This document shows positions 26,601-41,600 of a stretch of 64,000 bases of DNA, in pieces. This stretch comes from Acanthaster planci. Taxonomy: Eukaryota; Echinodermata; Asteroidea; Valvatida; Acanthasteridae. Numbering within the stretch: position 1 is the first letter of the stretch; each line of letters starts with the position of its first letter. Where the stretch lies: assembly GCF_001949145.1 (NCBI RefSeq), contig NW_019091464.1, positions 116,327 through 180,326 on the forward strand, read 5' to 3'. Below the pieces are notes generated by a model, which was not told where the DNA came from, ran no database searches, and saw only the letters and a list, made by a program, of their open reading frames with translations. The translations under genes were made by a program, and so were the position numbers.

Positions 26601-29600
26601 ACCAGATCTCGCTGCGGTAGTCTGTCGGTATCCCCTCGTACACCAGCTCCCTCAACTCCTCCTGTTTACAACCACAAAAAAAACAAACAAATCTCAATTC
26701 ACAGAAACTGAATACATGACTTCACCAGCACATCCCACAGCGGCCTTTGGTGCTGAGGACCACTTTATTTTACACACCCCAAGGGGGGATACAAATAGCC
26801 ATTTTCCCTATGTGGTGTCCAAAACTCCATGGACCACACTGCACAGGGATCAGTCTTTTCTGCCACAGTATCAGCTCTGACATTGAAGATTCGGCATGAA
26901 AATAATGCAAATCATTTCTGAAAGGTGTGAGATACAGTAGTCGTAGTGTCATGCTATCAGGCCACCGGCAAAGATTACATGTGTACCCGGTAGCAGGGTC
27001 TGCATCAATTGGCCGGGGCCAGAAATACCAAACACTCATCCATGGGAAGTGGCACTAGCCACAAGGCAGTGGAACCCATGGATGTACATGTTGTTCCAGG
27101 TCATAGACCTCTATCATGGGGCAGCCATCTTGCGTTTCTACCATTCAAGCCAATGTAACCAAACTAAGGCTGGAAGGAAAAATAGCCTGTTCCCTTTAAT
27201 TAGTATGTGAACTTATATAACTATAGCCAAGTAATCTCCAGGGAACAACACATATATATCAGGACCATGATAAAAGTCCATAGCCATAACATTACAATAC
27301 AATAGTATACAAATACTGATTACTTTGAGCGGGGTAGTAAAACTACAGTAGCTTCCTGAGGTGAATCCATGAAAGCATGCTATTTTCCCGAGGCCGAGTT
27401 GGACTACACCACGAGATGAACTACTCAATATTTGTTTCATAACAGCTTTTTCTATAGATTCTGCTTAATTTATGCAATAACTGATTAATCTGATCTACAT
27501 GCATACACAAGGTACATCTATTTGAATAAGAAATTTGTTGAAAAATTCTTTAAGACTTTACCAAATAACATCTTCGTGAAAAGCGCTAGCACCCCAGAAT
27601 GCACACAATGTGCAAAGCAAGTACAGTAGAATGCCAGTGGTCATGCGTACAGTTCTATACTTGCTAAGCATACAGCTACTAATATGCTAAGCATACTTTG
27701 GTTGCTATGGGTATAGGTCCTTTGGCTGTGAAAAGCAACATAGCAAAAGCAGCGGATGCTGTGTGTCTAGCTCTTAACCAATCAAAACACAGGATCTGTA
27801 TATGTGTATAATCTGGTGAGGTGTTATAATGCTGACTGCGTCTACACCGGCAAGCGCACACCAAAGCCAAACGGAGCATTTAGAGACCCAAGGTTGGGAG
27901 TATTACCTGTTTGAGGGTAGAGATGTTACCATTGCTCGCGCATTCTTCCCACTTTTTGTTCAGCTCTGTCGATCTCTGTATGTACGACGACAACAAAAAA
28001 ATTACTCAAGGCAATGGTCTTCAGTCAGCAGAGAACGTTCATAAACGCAAACCCTTTTAATTCCAACCTTAACGGTAGTGTTTGCCCGATCATCCAGAGA
28101 ATGAAGTAATGAATTGTTGAAGAATTTTGAAAATGGAAAATCCTGATAAACGCCCGTAATTGTGCCTAGCCATTTTAATTGAACCCGGCAGCAAGTGGTT
28201 ATGAAGAGAACAAGGGACGTCAAGCTCAAACTACCCTTGAGGCAGCCAGGAGGTGATCCTGCAAGATCTGGCAGAGATAGTGGAGCAGCAAGGGCTGGTT
28301 CTTGGTTGGATGCTGGAAGCCGTAGATGTCGGTGTATCCCTCCACCATCACCACTCTGAAAATGAAGACGTCAACCACATTTTGAGTAAATACATTAAAA
28401 TTACCCCTGTGGAATGAAATTTTACACTGACCTGGTGAAGTTATTCTGACCAAACTAAACAGGGTTAACTGAAGCCAAGTTGAGTCCAAACTAGACACAA
28501 TTAATTATTTCCAACTGCAGCAAGAAATGACTGACAATATACCACGCGGCAGTCCATCACAGGTCCAATACTCCTAACGGGATTCCAACATTATTCTGAA
28601 ATAAAAATTCTTTAACTTTCCAGGACTAAAATATGAACAATTTCTGTGACATTTAACATCATTTTGAAGAGAAAAGTTGATTGATATTATGAACTGGGAG
28701 ACTGCCTCAGCCACTACGATGGACCAACAAACTGGCCTGTAAATTTATCATTATTCCGTTACCACATCAAAAGTGGCCCATCAGAAATAACCCTAGCACG
28801 ATCTTGATTTCCTTGGCTTCTTGTCTCCTTCAACAACGAGATTCCAAGACACCCTGTGTTTTCCCAATCTTCCATGACTTCTCCTGGACATTTTTTCCAG
28901 GATTTTTCCAGGACCGTGGGCCCGCTGTTCTCAGCCGATGTCAGTTCCCATGCAATACTCCTCTGCTGGCCAAGGCGAGCGGGGGAGAGATGATTTGCCC
29001 GGAGCAGCAAACTGTGACCAGCAGATTGATTGGCCCCCCCTTGACCCATCCGCCAAAGTAAACGTTAATCTCACCTGGGGTCCGGGAGACACGGATCCTG
29101 CTGTCGAGCCTCATGGAACAGCTCCAGGAAACTCTTGAGCCTCTACAGAGATCATTTCAAATACGGGCGTTTCACAATAGCGCACCTTCCAAGAGTTTGC
29201 AACGCATTGGCCAATCTCGAAATTTGTCGACCCAATGCACGTTTGGAAAGGGTTGACAAATTTCGCGCGTTGTGATTGGCCAACACGTTGCAAACTCTTG
29301 GAGGCGCACTATTGTGAATCGCCCATATTGTGCACAGTTTTAGAGTACACATGGAGATAATCTGTAAGCTATTCAGAGCGCAAGGGTATTCCAGCTCGTG
29401 TACTCTCAGGTGAGGGTGTAATGCTGCATGCAGAATAGAGACCAACTCGAAAAATGCAGTCAGCAACCCTCTTCTGGTTGCATACATGAGTTCCGTTATT
29501 TTAACTCTTTCATGTCACAAAAACAAAGATTCCCTGAAATGGCCAGAGGCTTAGAACCCTAAAACAAATCAGTGGAGAAATATAAGAAATAGTCAATGGT

Positions 29601-32600
29601 GGAGAAAACTGGGTAACCTTGGCATGATTTTTCCAATTCACGTTCAAGATAACCTGGCAGAAACTGAAAAATCAATCTACAAGCCGGCCCTGGTAGGATT
29701 CGAACCCAGGACACAGAGATGGCAGGCAAAATAAAAAACACTGTTCTCCACTACCTGGCTACACTTACTGCTTCCCGCAAGGAAAGGACCTTTGCTTTTT
29801 CTATCAGACAAAGCAAATGGGACAGGAAGGTAGTCCTGTCCATGAGGAAAAATGCAACTAAAGACCAACTTCTGCAAAGACCCTTTGACGATCTGCAGGG
29901 AATGACAGACAAAATGAGAAGCAGCTTTCTTCACCTTATCCTCCCAGCTCAACGGCAGCGGGATATCATCTTTCGGATCCAAGGAGGTGACTTTGATCAC
30001 TTGGCCCAGCAGCTGAAAGTAGTCTTGTTGACTCTGCAGTATGCGGCCCTCCAGGCCATCTATTAACCTGAAATTGCAAACAACAGCTTGATAAAGCAAG
30101 TGAGTAAACAAGATATTACTTTGAGCCCTTCACTCCGGGAGACGTCAACAGCCGCGGCTTTGAGTGAGGATAAGTGCATACCACACGTACATTCTATTCA
30201 CCATGCACCTGCGGTTTCAATGTGGGCCAGCTGGTGGACATGGCTTTGCATACTGGGCATACCGCAGACCAGCAGTCACGGCCAAAAGAATCCCAACGTG
30301 AAGGGTTAATAAACTGCCTTTATTTACTGAATGCATCTTTGATATTGGCCGCACATAGACTATATAATCCGATTAGACACCATAGCTGTGGTGGCATTGC
30401 ACTCACATGCACAATCTTCAGCTTGACGCGTGTGTGCATTAAGCAAATTGCAACACCCTATTGGACGAAGAGGCATGTAATGAGTGCGTGCCACCTGTCC
30501 ACAAGCGTTGTGCCACCTGTCCACGAGCGTTGTACCACCGCAGTAATGATTCAAATTCTGGTTTTGGAATTACACTGTAACGGGGGACACTTTTGTGGAA
30601 GCTGTGACACCCGAACCAAGTTTCAACAGGGCCAATTTCACCCTTAAAATGCCAAAAGGAATGTGAAAGGCCACATTCAACGTGCAATATAGAGTGTTGA
30701 GGCAGGGTTCCAGGGGACCAAACAGAGTGAAACGCAGAGCTAACTCCTGACTCATGATAGACCTTGTGATGGATTAGACCACAACTCTGTAGGGCTGAAA
30801 TTATGTATTGTACTTGCACTTGACTTACCTGTGGCTTATGTTTAACATTGGATTGACTTGTGTACCGACTCATGATGGACCTGTAGTGGACTCTACTATA
30901 ATTCTGATAGGTAAGGTTTCAGGTGTTCACTTCACCTGCAACTTTTGGCCTTGAAATTTGTGACCCAACTGAAGTGAGCGAGTTGCAAGAGCTAGCTTCT
31001 TTCAAGGAAAAGACCTTCAAAAGAACCTTGCAAAGAATTAAATCGACAGGAACCTTCAACACATTTCACTCCCAGAGTGTCAATTTTCACAAGGATTCCA
31101 AAAGAAACGTCACATCAAATCAAAGAGCTAATTTTCCTCAAATTAAACACTGATACAGAGAGTATGACCTTAAGACTTGTTTTTGCGAGATCTGATCACA
31201 TTTTGTGAATTGTCATACCGAGGTACATGTAAGACCTTTCAGCTCAGCAGAGCACGTTTTTTCTGATTCACAAGCAACCATCTGTCTAACACAAGGCCTA
31301 CATGTCAAAGAACTTTCCTTTGCTTCACACAGAAGTCATTGGAGACTGAGACAAAACCAGAGATGGGGAGAGAGTCCCAATGCAGAGAAAAGAAAAACAC
31401 GCCCAACAACTGACCTATTCTGGATGTCCAGCTTGACCTGCTCGCGCCGTCTCAGGCTGGCCTGGCGCCGGACCTCCGTGTTCAGGAAGCCGTTCTGCTC
31501 CTGGTACACCTTGCATGTGTCCTGGAGATCCAAGATTCGCTGCTGGGCTGCGTCCATGTCCTCTGGCGACAGCAGATCTCTGTCATTTTGCCCAGGAAAT
31601 TTGAGACATCAATTAAGAGTTTTGTTCAATGCTTTATCACTGACAGAACACCAGCAAACCACAACAATTAATTCACCCTATGAATGGGCCAGCAAAAATA
31701 CAGCTCACACAGGTGAAGCCTGTATCTTGGGATGAAAGCTAAATAACTGTTCTCAATAAGCCATTTGCGAGTTAAATTTGAATAAAATCTGGTACACTGA
31801 GTTCTTTAAATTCACGTGAACACAACAACTTGAATTCTGCATACTAAAACCACTGTTGCTATACCTCGTGATTCGGGGCAAGATTTTGCTTAGTTACATA
31901 AGAGACGCCTTGCAAAAATACACTGTTCTCAATGGATAAGAACGGCACAAAGGAACAAGTCCCATCCAGAAATGGTGGTCGCTATGCAAAAGCTTGCCCC
32001 AAATCACGAGGTATAGCAACAGTGTCTTTAGTCTGGGGAATTCAAATTGTTACGTTTCAATGCAATCAGATAACACAGTGTACCAGATTTTATTCAAATT
32101 TAACTCGCAAGTGGCTTATTCGAGGAAACCAGACCAAAAAGCAACATGCCTAGATCTAGGTATCTTTCATTACTTCTGTTTTTCACGAATCACCCGATCG
32201 CTATTGTGGTACATGTATGTGCTTTTTAAGTATGGTACAGGTCAGAATTTTAGCCGACACACAAACATGCTTAGCGTGTCAGCGTGTATCAAGTCAAACA
32301 GACACGAAAGGAGTTAACCGCAAACACGAAACACGCTGAGCCCTGCGTAACAGAGAATGCCGACCCTGGAATCCGATCTGCTGAGTATAAACATGCACAC
32401 GCTACACGCAGACCCCAGAACAGCCAGGCCTTTGTTGACCAGAGCAGTCATTTTCCTGGTTTCCCGAAAAGTATTCGGTTTGACTGCAGATCAAGTTATC
32501 TTAAAATTCCACGGAAATGTTGTCAGTAGTTTACCTTGTATGTAGCAGGCATCACAAAATCATTGACGAAGACAAGGCGTTTTGTTTGTCCATACATGCA

Positions 32601-35600
32601 GGCAACACTTTTTAGTCTATGCCTGAATTGTTCCCCAAACTGTTGAATCAGGCACAGAAAATATTCAAGCGTGAAATCAATTTTTTGACTGAGACAATCA
32701 TAACTAGCAATTTTTAATGACAAAACATTTCCTAAATTAGAGGAAAACTATTTTGTAAGAAATCCACAAAATATAAACGGGGTTTGACCTCGCCAAGCTG
32801 TCAGCCAAATTTTAGCCGAGACGGCCTCCACAGCAGCGATCCTAGCATACACACTCAAGCTCAGTGCGTTCAAAATCGCATGAATGTAAATTCAATGCGA
32901 GGTGGGGATTTTGCCCAACCTACCTAAAAAAATCGCTCTGATTGTGACAAAATTAGGACCAAACTGAACGGCAAAGATCGCACTGAAATGAAAGGAAGTC
33001 GGGTCTGCACTAGCGACTACATGCACTGGCTGCACACAACGGACAAAGTAGCGCCCATGTGAACTTCATAAATATGCATGTCTGTGATGTGAAAGGGCTG
33101 TAGCTTTGCATTTGTTGGCACTGTATCAAAACGAATATACAATACACTTGTTTCGATTTATGTACGCATGTACAGTACATGTACACGCATACAGGAAGCT
33201 GAAGCGACGGCCCTGCGAGTGCAGTGATTCACTACACTTTGTCGGGCACCTTTGCGGTCTGTGGTCACAAACCCTGCCGAGATAATGAGGTCCGGGGTCA
33301 GGCTTATCATGCATTGGACTAGCAGTGCACGGTAAAAACCGCAAAGCGTGTATTGAACAGCGTGTCAGGTTCACTGATCGTGTTAGCGTGTCAGCAAAAA
33401 ATCTGACCTGTACTGTAGAGAAATCTACAGCATGCAGTCTAGGGGCTAGACCAAGATGGCCATACCTTCTTAAGTGATGAGCCTGCTCCATGATGCCCAG
33501 CTTATCGTCCAGGTGCATGATGTCCTGCTCCCGTTTCTTCAGCATCTGCTTGTAGGCCTGCTCTCGGTTCTCCAGGCTCTTGAAGTTCTTCTTGCTTTGT
33601 CTGCAAGCGGACACAAATTTGCCAACATGTGGGTAAAGGGCTTCCATTTGTTTCTTAATGCTAGGGCGGGGCTGTATGACTGAGAGTGAGTAATAACGCA
33701 GCAGGTCCGTTATCTTTGTCTTGAGCGAATGGCTCTTACTCCATGAGTTGTTTCATTTGTTGCAGCTGCTCAATCAGTGCTTCTTTGTCCAGCTGCCTCC
33801 ATGTCTTGATGCTGCCACTGTCTTCAAGTGCCGCCCCATCCAACTTGGGCTCAGGACACTCCCCTTCGGTGGCCCCACGCTCTGACCTCAATATTGAAAG
33901 ACAGAAAACGAAAAGGTTTCAGGATGTGCCAGTCGAGAGTTAAAAAAAAATGGAGGTGGGTGTGAGAACTTCAAGACTTGAATTACTGACATCTTTCAAT
34001 AAAACAAATATTCAACAAGTAACAGGTACACATACATGTATATTGAAAGTGAGGCTGGACTTGCATGCTTGGACTGCTGAAATGGATTCTCAGAAACACA
34101 GCTTTTAACAACTTTGCCAACTTCAATGGTAATCATCACAGAAACGACTGGAAAGTGTGTCAGATTCGCCAGGGCAGCCTCACTTTCGCTCTGGCACAAC
34201 ATACAAAGACTGACTGCCAACCAAACATGATGCCAACCAAACAACTTTGATGTCTTTGTCATTTTTGGCACTGACAATATGAGGGGCTTATGCGACAAGA
34301 GCCACTATGGTACCTTTTAGAATCCTGCAATCTCGCGGCTGCCCACACCAAAAATTAGGTTTACGTATCGCCAGTATACTGAGTTTATTCTTTAACCCTA
34401 ACCCCCTAGGCCTTTTTACCAGGAACCATCCTCAATCCTCCAAAGTCCTCCAAAATTTCTTGAAAATGTTTTTTGGAGGTCTGCCTGCTGCCTCAATCCT
34501 TCAAAATCTTCCAGCAATTCCTGTCATTATGTTGAGGCAGTGCAAAGGGCATTCTTGAGCAGTGCGGTTGATTCAAAGGAAATATCGGGCTGAATTTGTG
34601 CTTGACTAAGCAAAAACAATACAAGGTCTAATCCACGGCCTTCACGCATGGCATCCTTCATAATCAGCCATGCACTTTTGCCATTCACCCTCAATCCTCC
34701 AAAATCCTCCAAAACCGCCCAAAGGATTTTGGAGGATTGAGGAGGGTTAGGGTTAACATTATATAAATTGCAGAAAACTTCTTTACACTTCAAATGGACA
34801 TATCACATTCTGGGAGGAAAATCTCTATCTACCTGTACAATTTCAAGTTCATGACAATGGAATATGGCCTGAAGCTGCTCAAGTTCCCAGAGTTCCATGA
34901 GAGCACATGAACATACCAAACATTTAGTCCATGCATGTATCATCATATGAAGCTTCATTTTTCATCGACATGCGTACAATAGATACCATGAGTGCAATAC
35001 GCACAATCACTTGAACAAAACCAGAAACGACCTTCTGCAAAGTAGAAATGGATACTGAAACTAAATCTGTGGGGGGAACGCAGATTGAACACAATGCTCG
35101 GCCCGCTATATTGCCTAACAGCCAGAAATGTGAGAAATACTGCAATAGCAACATGTGACCCAACTTCAACGAAAAGCTTCTCAAATCACCAGAGCCATTT
35201 GTTGATTGCCTTTAATCCTAACCCCCTAGGCTCCTGCACAAGAAAGCACAACCCTAACCCCCTCNNNNNNNNNNNNNNNNNNNNNNNNNNNNNNNNNNNN
35301 NNNNNNNNNNNNNNNNNNNNNNNNNNNNNNNNNNNNNNNNNNNNNNNNNNNNNNNNNNNNNNNNNNNNNNNNNNNNNNNNNNNNNNNNNNNNNNNNNNNN
35401 NGGCTCCTGCACTAGAAGGCACATTGAACCTCATATGATCCAACAGGTACTCGTACCTGTCTATGTACTTGTACATGCAGGTCACTGTACCTAACCTGAT
35501 AAAATCCAACAGAATAAGCCCGTTGGAGTTTGAGTGATACGGTATGGATTGGTCTATGCAGTATAGGATGACTTGCACTGAACAGTACCAAGCCTGGCAA

Positions 35601-38600
35601 AATCAAGCATACTCCAACAGCAAGCCAGACACTGCAGACAATGAACCCTGTGTGTCCCAACTCACACAGAATCCAACACCATCTCCCTGGGCCTTTCATC
35701 CCAAGTCTCACAAAATTCAACAAGTTCCTCAGGTACGGTACCAAACGTGCCGAAACCTCACAAAACCTGCTGTTGGAGTATGGCAGGTTTGGGGTAGTTA
35801 GGGTTAAAAGAGTCTTACGCAATGTAAATTAACTGGAGCATTTGAAACATTTTTTCCACCACATCATTTCCAAATCTATCCAGAACTGAGCGAAACATCA
35901 AAACAAAAGCTTGGTTGCTCTTTTCAATGCAAACTACATCAACATTACTGGGGGACAAAATACCCTTGAGACTCATTTTGAGGGATCCAGTCAAATGTAA
36001 GGCAGCACTTGATTCAGTCTTTGAAATACCCACTAGACCGGAGGATCAAGCCCAGAGATTTCAAGGCTAGACTTGCAGCATCGATACCAGCACAAGCCCA
36101 GCTATCTAGTGCTTTTTCTGGCACATTTATCGAGGCATTTTCCCAAAATATTTGTGAAATAAAAGAAACTAGTTCACATAAACATCTGCCCTCTTTCCGT
36201 TTTTTTTCGGCACCCGTTCCGCTTAATTGTCTTGGACGTAACGTTTCAGACAGTAATGTGTTCAACAAAACAGTTGATTCGTTCACTTCTGTCACGGTGT
36301 CAGTCGTGTACATGTAACAATGTTGAGGAAATTCTAGTCCAATGCCAGTTATTCTGCATGTAGCCTGATGTTCAATAAAAGCTGTGATACAAAGAATCTG
36401 CAGTGTGACAGATTTGGGAAGATTCAGGAAGGTTGCTAGACAATATTCCCAGGGCATACGTGTACATGTAAGTGTTCCTATATTTGACACAATCGCACAG
36501 GATGTGTATGACAGCGCTAATTAGACTGTCACCTTCCAATGGAGCCTGTCGGACAATCTTGTTGGATTCTGTAGGGCTGCTAAAACTGGCTTTCACAGCT
36601 AACTTTAGGGACAGTGACCATTTAGATCCGGTATGAAAAGGGCCCCCCCCCCAGTAAGCTCGTCTGGTAGCAAAAACCTTTTTCCTACCAGACCAGCTAC
36701 CGGACTGGAAGACTGGTCCACTGGTTGATCATAGGCTCTTCCATACGGAGCACTATTGTGTGCAAGTGTTGACACGTTATCCATCCCAGAAGAAACCCTC
36801 TTTGATTTTTCACTCCCTAATGCGAAACAATAGCAATGCAAAACCCTGGCCTTGCGGATTGGTGCGGGATGGAATGTTAACTTACCAAGGCCCTTGCCAA
36901 GATTTTACTTCAAGAGCGTAAATAATTGATCCCCCGCCCCTGCACATCAAACATACCTCGACTCTAATGTACATGTAAATGTATGCACCGCGTGCATGTC
37001 AGTAATTAACATGTTCTTGCAAACTACATTTATTTTGGTTTCTACATCCTTCGGATGGTAATTGATGTGTGATGATTTCACTGACAAAAATGCTTTTGAC
37101 CACTTTTTTAACCCAAAGTTTAATACAGCATTCCTAAATCTATGTGAACGGCCATTGATTTACGTTTGTTCTTTACTGGTTTGCAGTCCGGGTACCCTTT
37201 ACGTTCCCCTTATGTGAAAACTACTTAATCAAATACTGAGCGTTATTAACATTAGAATTGATATGTGGACATCGATGAGAAAAGTACGGCATGTACTGGT
37301 CGGGGATAGTTCTTGAATACAATATCATGGCCTACTCTACTACTTCGAGAGAAAAAGTAAATTCCCCCCAAAACATTTCATACCCATTTTCTTAGGAATA
37401 ATTGACAGGCCACTAATTACGGTTCAGACTGGAGAGAAATGAACTTAGCAGGGGAATAAAATCAGGAGCATATTTCTAATGAAATTTCTGACGAACTTTC
37501 ATTCAAACGAAAAACTTATAGCCGACCGACTGTCATGTGTAAACAAAGTAAATTTTCCTGAGGTTTTTTCACCCGCCCCACCTCCAAATATTCCTTTCAT
37601 TTCGAGCATCCAACCCACTGAAATATTAAACCTTCCCACTTCAGTATTTCTTTATCCCGACCTGGATCCTCTGAGAATTACTTTCCCTGCCCCACCATGT
37701 AAATATTATTTTTAGTCCGACCAACCAAACCCACCAAAAATATTAATCCTTCCTATCTCAGCATTTCTTTTCCATCAAAATCTCGACCATGTGTGTTTTT
37801 TTTTCGTTTCCCCGCCCTACCGTCAAATACTTTTATTCCGAGCATCCAACCCATCAAAAACATTAATCCTTCCCACCTCAGTTTTTCTTTATCTTTAGGC
37901 ACAAGCTTCGGATGGGGCTTAGGATTATGGATGAGTGCCGGGCTTGCAGTAGGGACTTACTGGTCGCTGGCATCTGTCGGGGCCTGCCCTCCTGATGGAC
38001 TGGTCCAGCCTGATGACGTCGGCAGCTCCTCGGTGGAACTGTGGGACGCTATACTGTTGCAACTTCGCATGGAGGTCGGCGAGGTCTCCAAGGAATCTGA
38101 CCCAAGGAAAGAAAAATTCTGTGAACATTTCCAAAGATACGTGTCATTTTCACAACCACCTTTCAGAAAAAGGGCCAGTGACTTCCCACTTTAGGGAACT
38201 TTGATTCAGTGAAAACAAATCCAAGGGTCACGGGACGAGACTGCAGAATCAATCAAAATCCACGACAAATCCAGCAGTGGGGTTGTAATAATTACAGTGA
38301 AATACTGTTATATCATAAATGTCTATGATTACACCAAACTTATCTTATGCGCTACAAAAGCACCGGTAACAAAACTCAAAGAATTAAACCTCTGAACATT
38401 CAGAATTTTCAGGTCAACCATCCTCAAATCTAGAAAAACTGAAAAATCAATCTCTTTTCTCTGCCTCTTCTGCCACAGAATTTCATTTTCCAGATGAAAC
38501 GTCAAAGGCAGCGACTGAAATGGGCCCTGATGATCTCAGCCAATGACGCAGAATATAACCCACAAAGCCCACTGCGGCTCAAAGCTGAAGAGGAAGATTA

Positions 38601-41600
38601 CCATAGATGAAGCTGTTCTTGTTGCTGGGTATCGACAGGGACCCCACCAAGTTTTTCTTGAAGGCCGCATAGCTGTCGTTCGTTTCTACCGAGGCCGAGA
38701 ACGACGCGGGAAGATCCCCAAGGTTTTTGCTCTTGCCACGAGCAGAGTGCTGTCGCCTGAGAGACGAGGCGGGGCTGCTGGCCAGGCCTTTCGACGGTGA
38801 TGCCTGAAGCCAAGAAAAGTGGGAATGAATGCTTCTCAATGCAAGCTCTGTTTGGCATCGCAATACAACATTAGTATTTCTTCAAATAACCGTGTACATT
38901 TAATAGGATTTTTATGACTCGAATACATGGACAACGGCTTTATTTGCATGTTATGATGGCTTTCCACCTCCTTTGTAGCAGGAAAAAGGAAAAACGTCCA
39001 CATTTCAAATTTCATGCTTGCGAAGATTTCTATACTCGTGAGTCAAAGCATGTTGCCATTCAAGGCAGGACAGGAGTATCTCCATAGACCTGTGTACAAC
39101 ATGCTGTGCATGTACATGTATGTATCACATGTCTCTACATGTACATTGTCTTGGTGTACGTTCCGCTTTATACTTGATTTTCATGTTAACTTGTTTGAAC
39201 ACAGCAGTGGCCAATATTTTTTTAAAACATTGCTGATGGGTGACTTTGAAGGATTACACTATTACGTTCTTACACTCTTCTGACAGGGAGTGCCTTGTAC
39301 ATATAACATCAAAACAACGTCCTTTCACAAATATTGAACGATGAAAAAATACCTGTACTTCCTTTTCACTTTCAATGAAAAAAGGGTTTAGATCTCATTT
39401 CTACGGTTGTAACACATAGTAATATGCATGAAAAGAAATGCAGCTGAATATCCACGGCAGGTTTCCTTTAGCTCAGCATGTCAAGCAACTTTCACCGAAA
39501 GTGGGAAGGTTCCTCACAGAATATACTGCATTCAACCCTAGCTAACTTCTGTCTATGCACATGCCAAATTTCACAAGCTCACGTAAATTCCACAGGGGTA
39601 GAAATTAACTTCTCTAGTGCAGCGAGAAGGTAGCAAAAAAGGGTCTTTTTACGGGGTTAACAGCTGTAGATTCGTGACTGACTATCAGACTCATAGAGAA
39701 ACACTCACAGTCGTCGGTTTGTAGGTTAACGTCCGAGACAATTTCACTTGGTTCCGGTTGCTCTTCACGCAGGAAAAGAGATCCCGCACCTCCTACAGAT
39801 GAGAATTTATATTAAATATGAAGCAGCTGTTGCCAAGATCTTCTACCCACGGGGGACAACTGTTGTCAGAGTGGGGACACGGTTATCTTGCGTGTTGGAA
39901 ATATTTGAACTGCAGACTGATGGGGTTATCATCGGTGGGCGTCATTTACCGCCTCGGGTGTGAGGTGAGCACTTCCGGGCAAGCCTTCACCACTTTGTGG
40001 GGACAGATTCTTTTAAGCCAATTAGGACCAAGTTGTGGGGACATTTCTCTGTCCCCACGGCATTTTTCGGTCCTCACACAATAGGTGAAATAACAGGTGC
40101 TTGTCCCCGCAACCATGGAAGAAGTTTGTATGCTCCACACACACACACACATGTAAGTGTGAATTTGTTTCTGCATTCAATTGGGGACCCTGAACAATAG
40201 CGGACAATAAGGTCCCCAATTGACAGAGGGTCCCCGATTGTACTGTGTACAAAACATATGGCTGGTCTTCTAAAAAAGTTGAAGTACGAACAATAGAGGA
40301 ACAATAGGAGGTCCCCAGTTGCAGGCAAATACACACAAGTACATGTATACACACACGCTATTGTTCAGGGTCCCCAATTGAATGCAGAAACAAACTCACA
40401 CTCACCCCTTTCGAATACCTGGTGTGTCAACAATACAAATGCTTCTTTGCAGGAAAGATGACTCAAAAAAAGACTCATCTTTCAATTGTCCAAGAGGACA
40501 GTTACTGCTACCCAGGCCGAGTTTACAAAGAAAGTGCCATCATGTGTTGACAAAGTGTAGGGGTTTGGTAAAATGTCCAAAATACAACCCTGCATGTGCA
40601 TGTGTCATTCCAGAAATTCGGGGTCTTTTTTTGTGTGTGTCCCTGTCACATCTGACATATGATTTTGTAAGTTCAGAACACATTTTTTAATTTCCAAGAG
40701 TGATGAATTATAGCAAATGACCTGCCAAACAAATAGTAATAGTTTAAAATCAATTCCAGTGATAATTCAATGTCAAATAACAAAGGTCAGATGTAACAGC
40801 AACACAAAAACGTCACACTTTTGGACCCATAATTTCTGGAATTACCCACACATTAGTGATATGATTATGTTTCAAATTTAGTACATTACATGTACACGTA
40901 CGTGTACATGTATGCTCACATGTGCACATGACAAATACCTACATGTACATACTGAGTACATTTGAATACATGTATACAGACTTGTTACAAAGAAATTTGG
41001 AAAGTTTCCAAACTAGCCTTCAAGGAAGGAAGTTAAAGTGGATATGGCGATTTGTGCTGAAAGCCTAATGGACCAGACTGCACGTACACGTATGAACCCA
41101 TTCAGACATTCAGGCTTTTCAGGTGGAGAACAGTACATGAGAAACTGGATTCAAATCTGGACAAATCTGTACAAAGGCTCTTTCGTTTGTTATTCACACA
41201 GGGTTCGTTCATCAACATATTCTGTTTTCTTCACACCAAAAAAAACAAAAACAAACAACAAACAGAATTAGGGAACCACATGTAAATGTGTCACTGGAGA
41301 ATCTATGTACAGCCCCAGGAATACCAATGTCAAGAGGCAAATCACCAGGGCGACCCTACCGTACCTGTAGATTCTGTAGCCACTGCATCATGGACCGGTG
41401 GTTCTCTGCTATCAGAATATGCTCTTTTCCTCGGCACCTGTGCACAGAATGAAACAGGAGCTTGAGCTTCAGATGACTGGCAGATTTTTTTAGAGGGGTT
41501 TTTGTTTCAGAGTGCCTTCACGGAATAGACAGTCGGCCAGCTCGTTTCACTTTCACGGCCGCCACTGAGCAACCACATTACTGTATGAGTCGTGTTGCAA

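Noticed and set aside
29690-29760. tRNA gene suggested by GGTTCGAATCC
   Set aside because: The T stem does not pair and no anticodon arm can be drawn; the flanks match a SINE core.
33996-34298. ORF whose start (SHKPLILSVPK) resembles the candidate exon 8890-8991
   Set aside because: No phase-compatible splice sites; likeness is short and may be chance or repeat-derived, so it was used only as a caution.
35205-35264. Interstitial telomere suggested by CCCTAACCCC
   Set aside because: Only single CCCTAA units within a longer, different repeat unit.
35085-35578. ORFs of 117 and 130 codons near 35.3 kb
   Set aside because: They cross the 137-base gap and surrounding tandem repeat.
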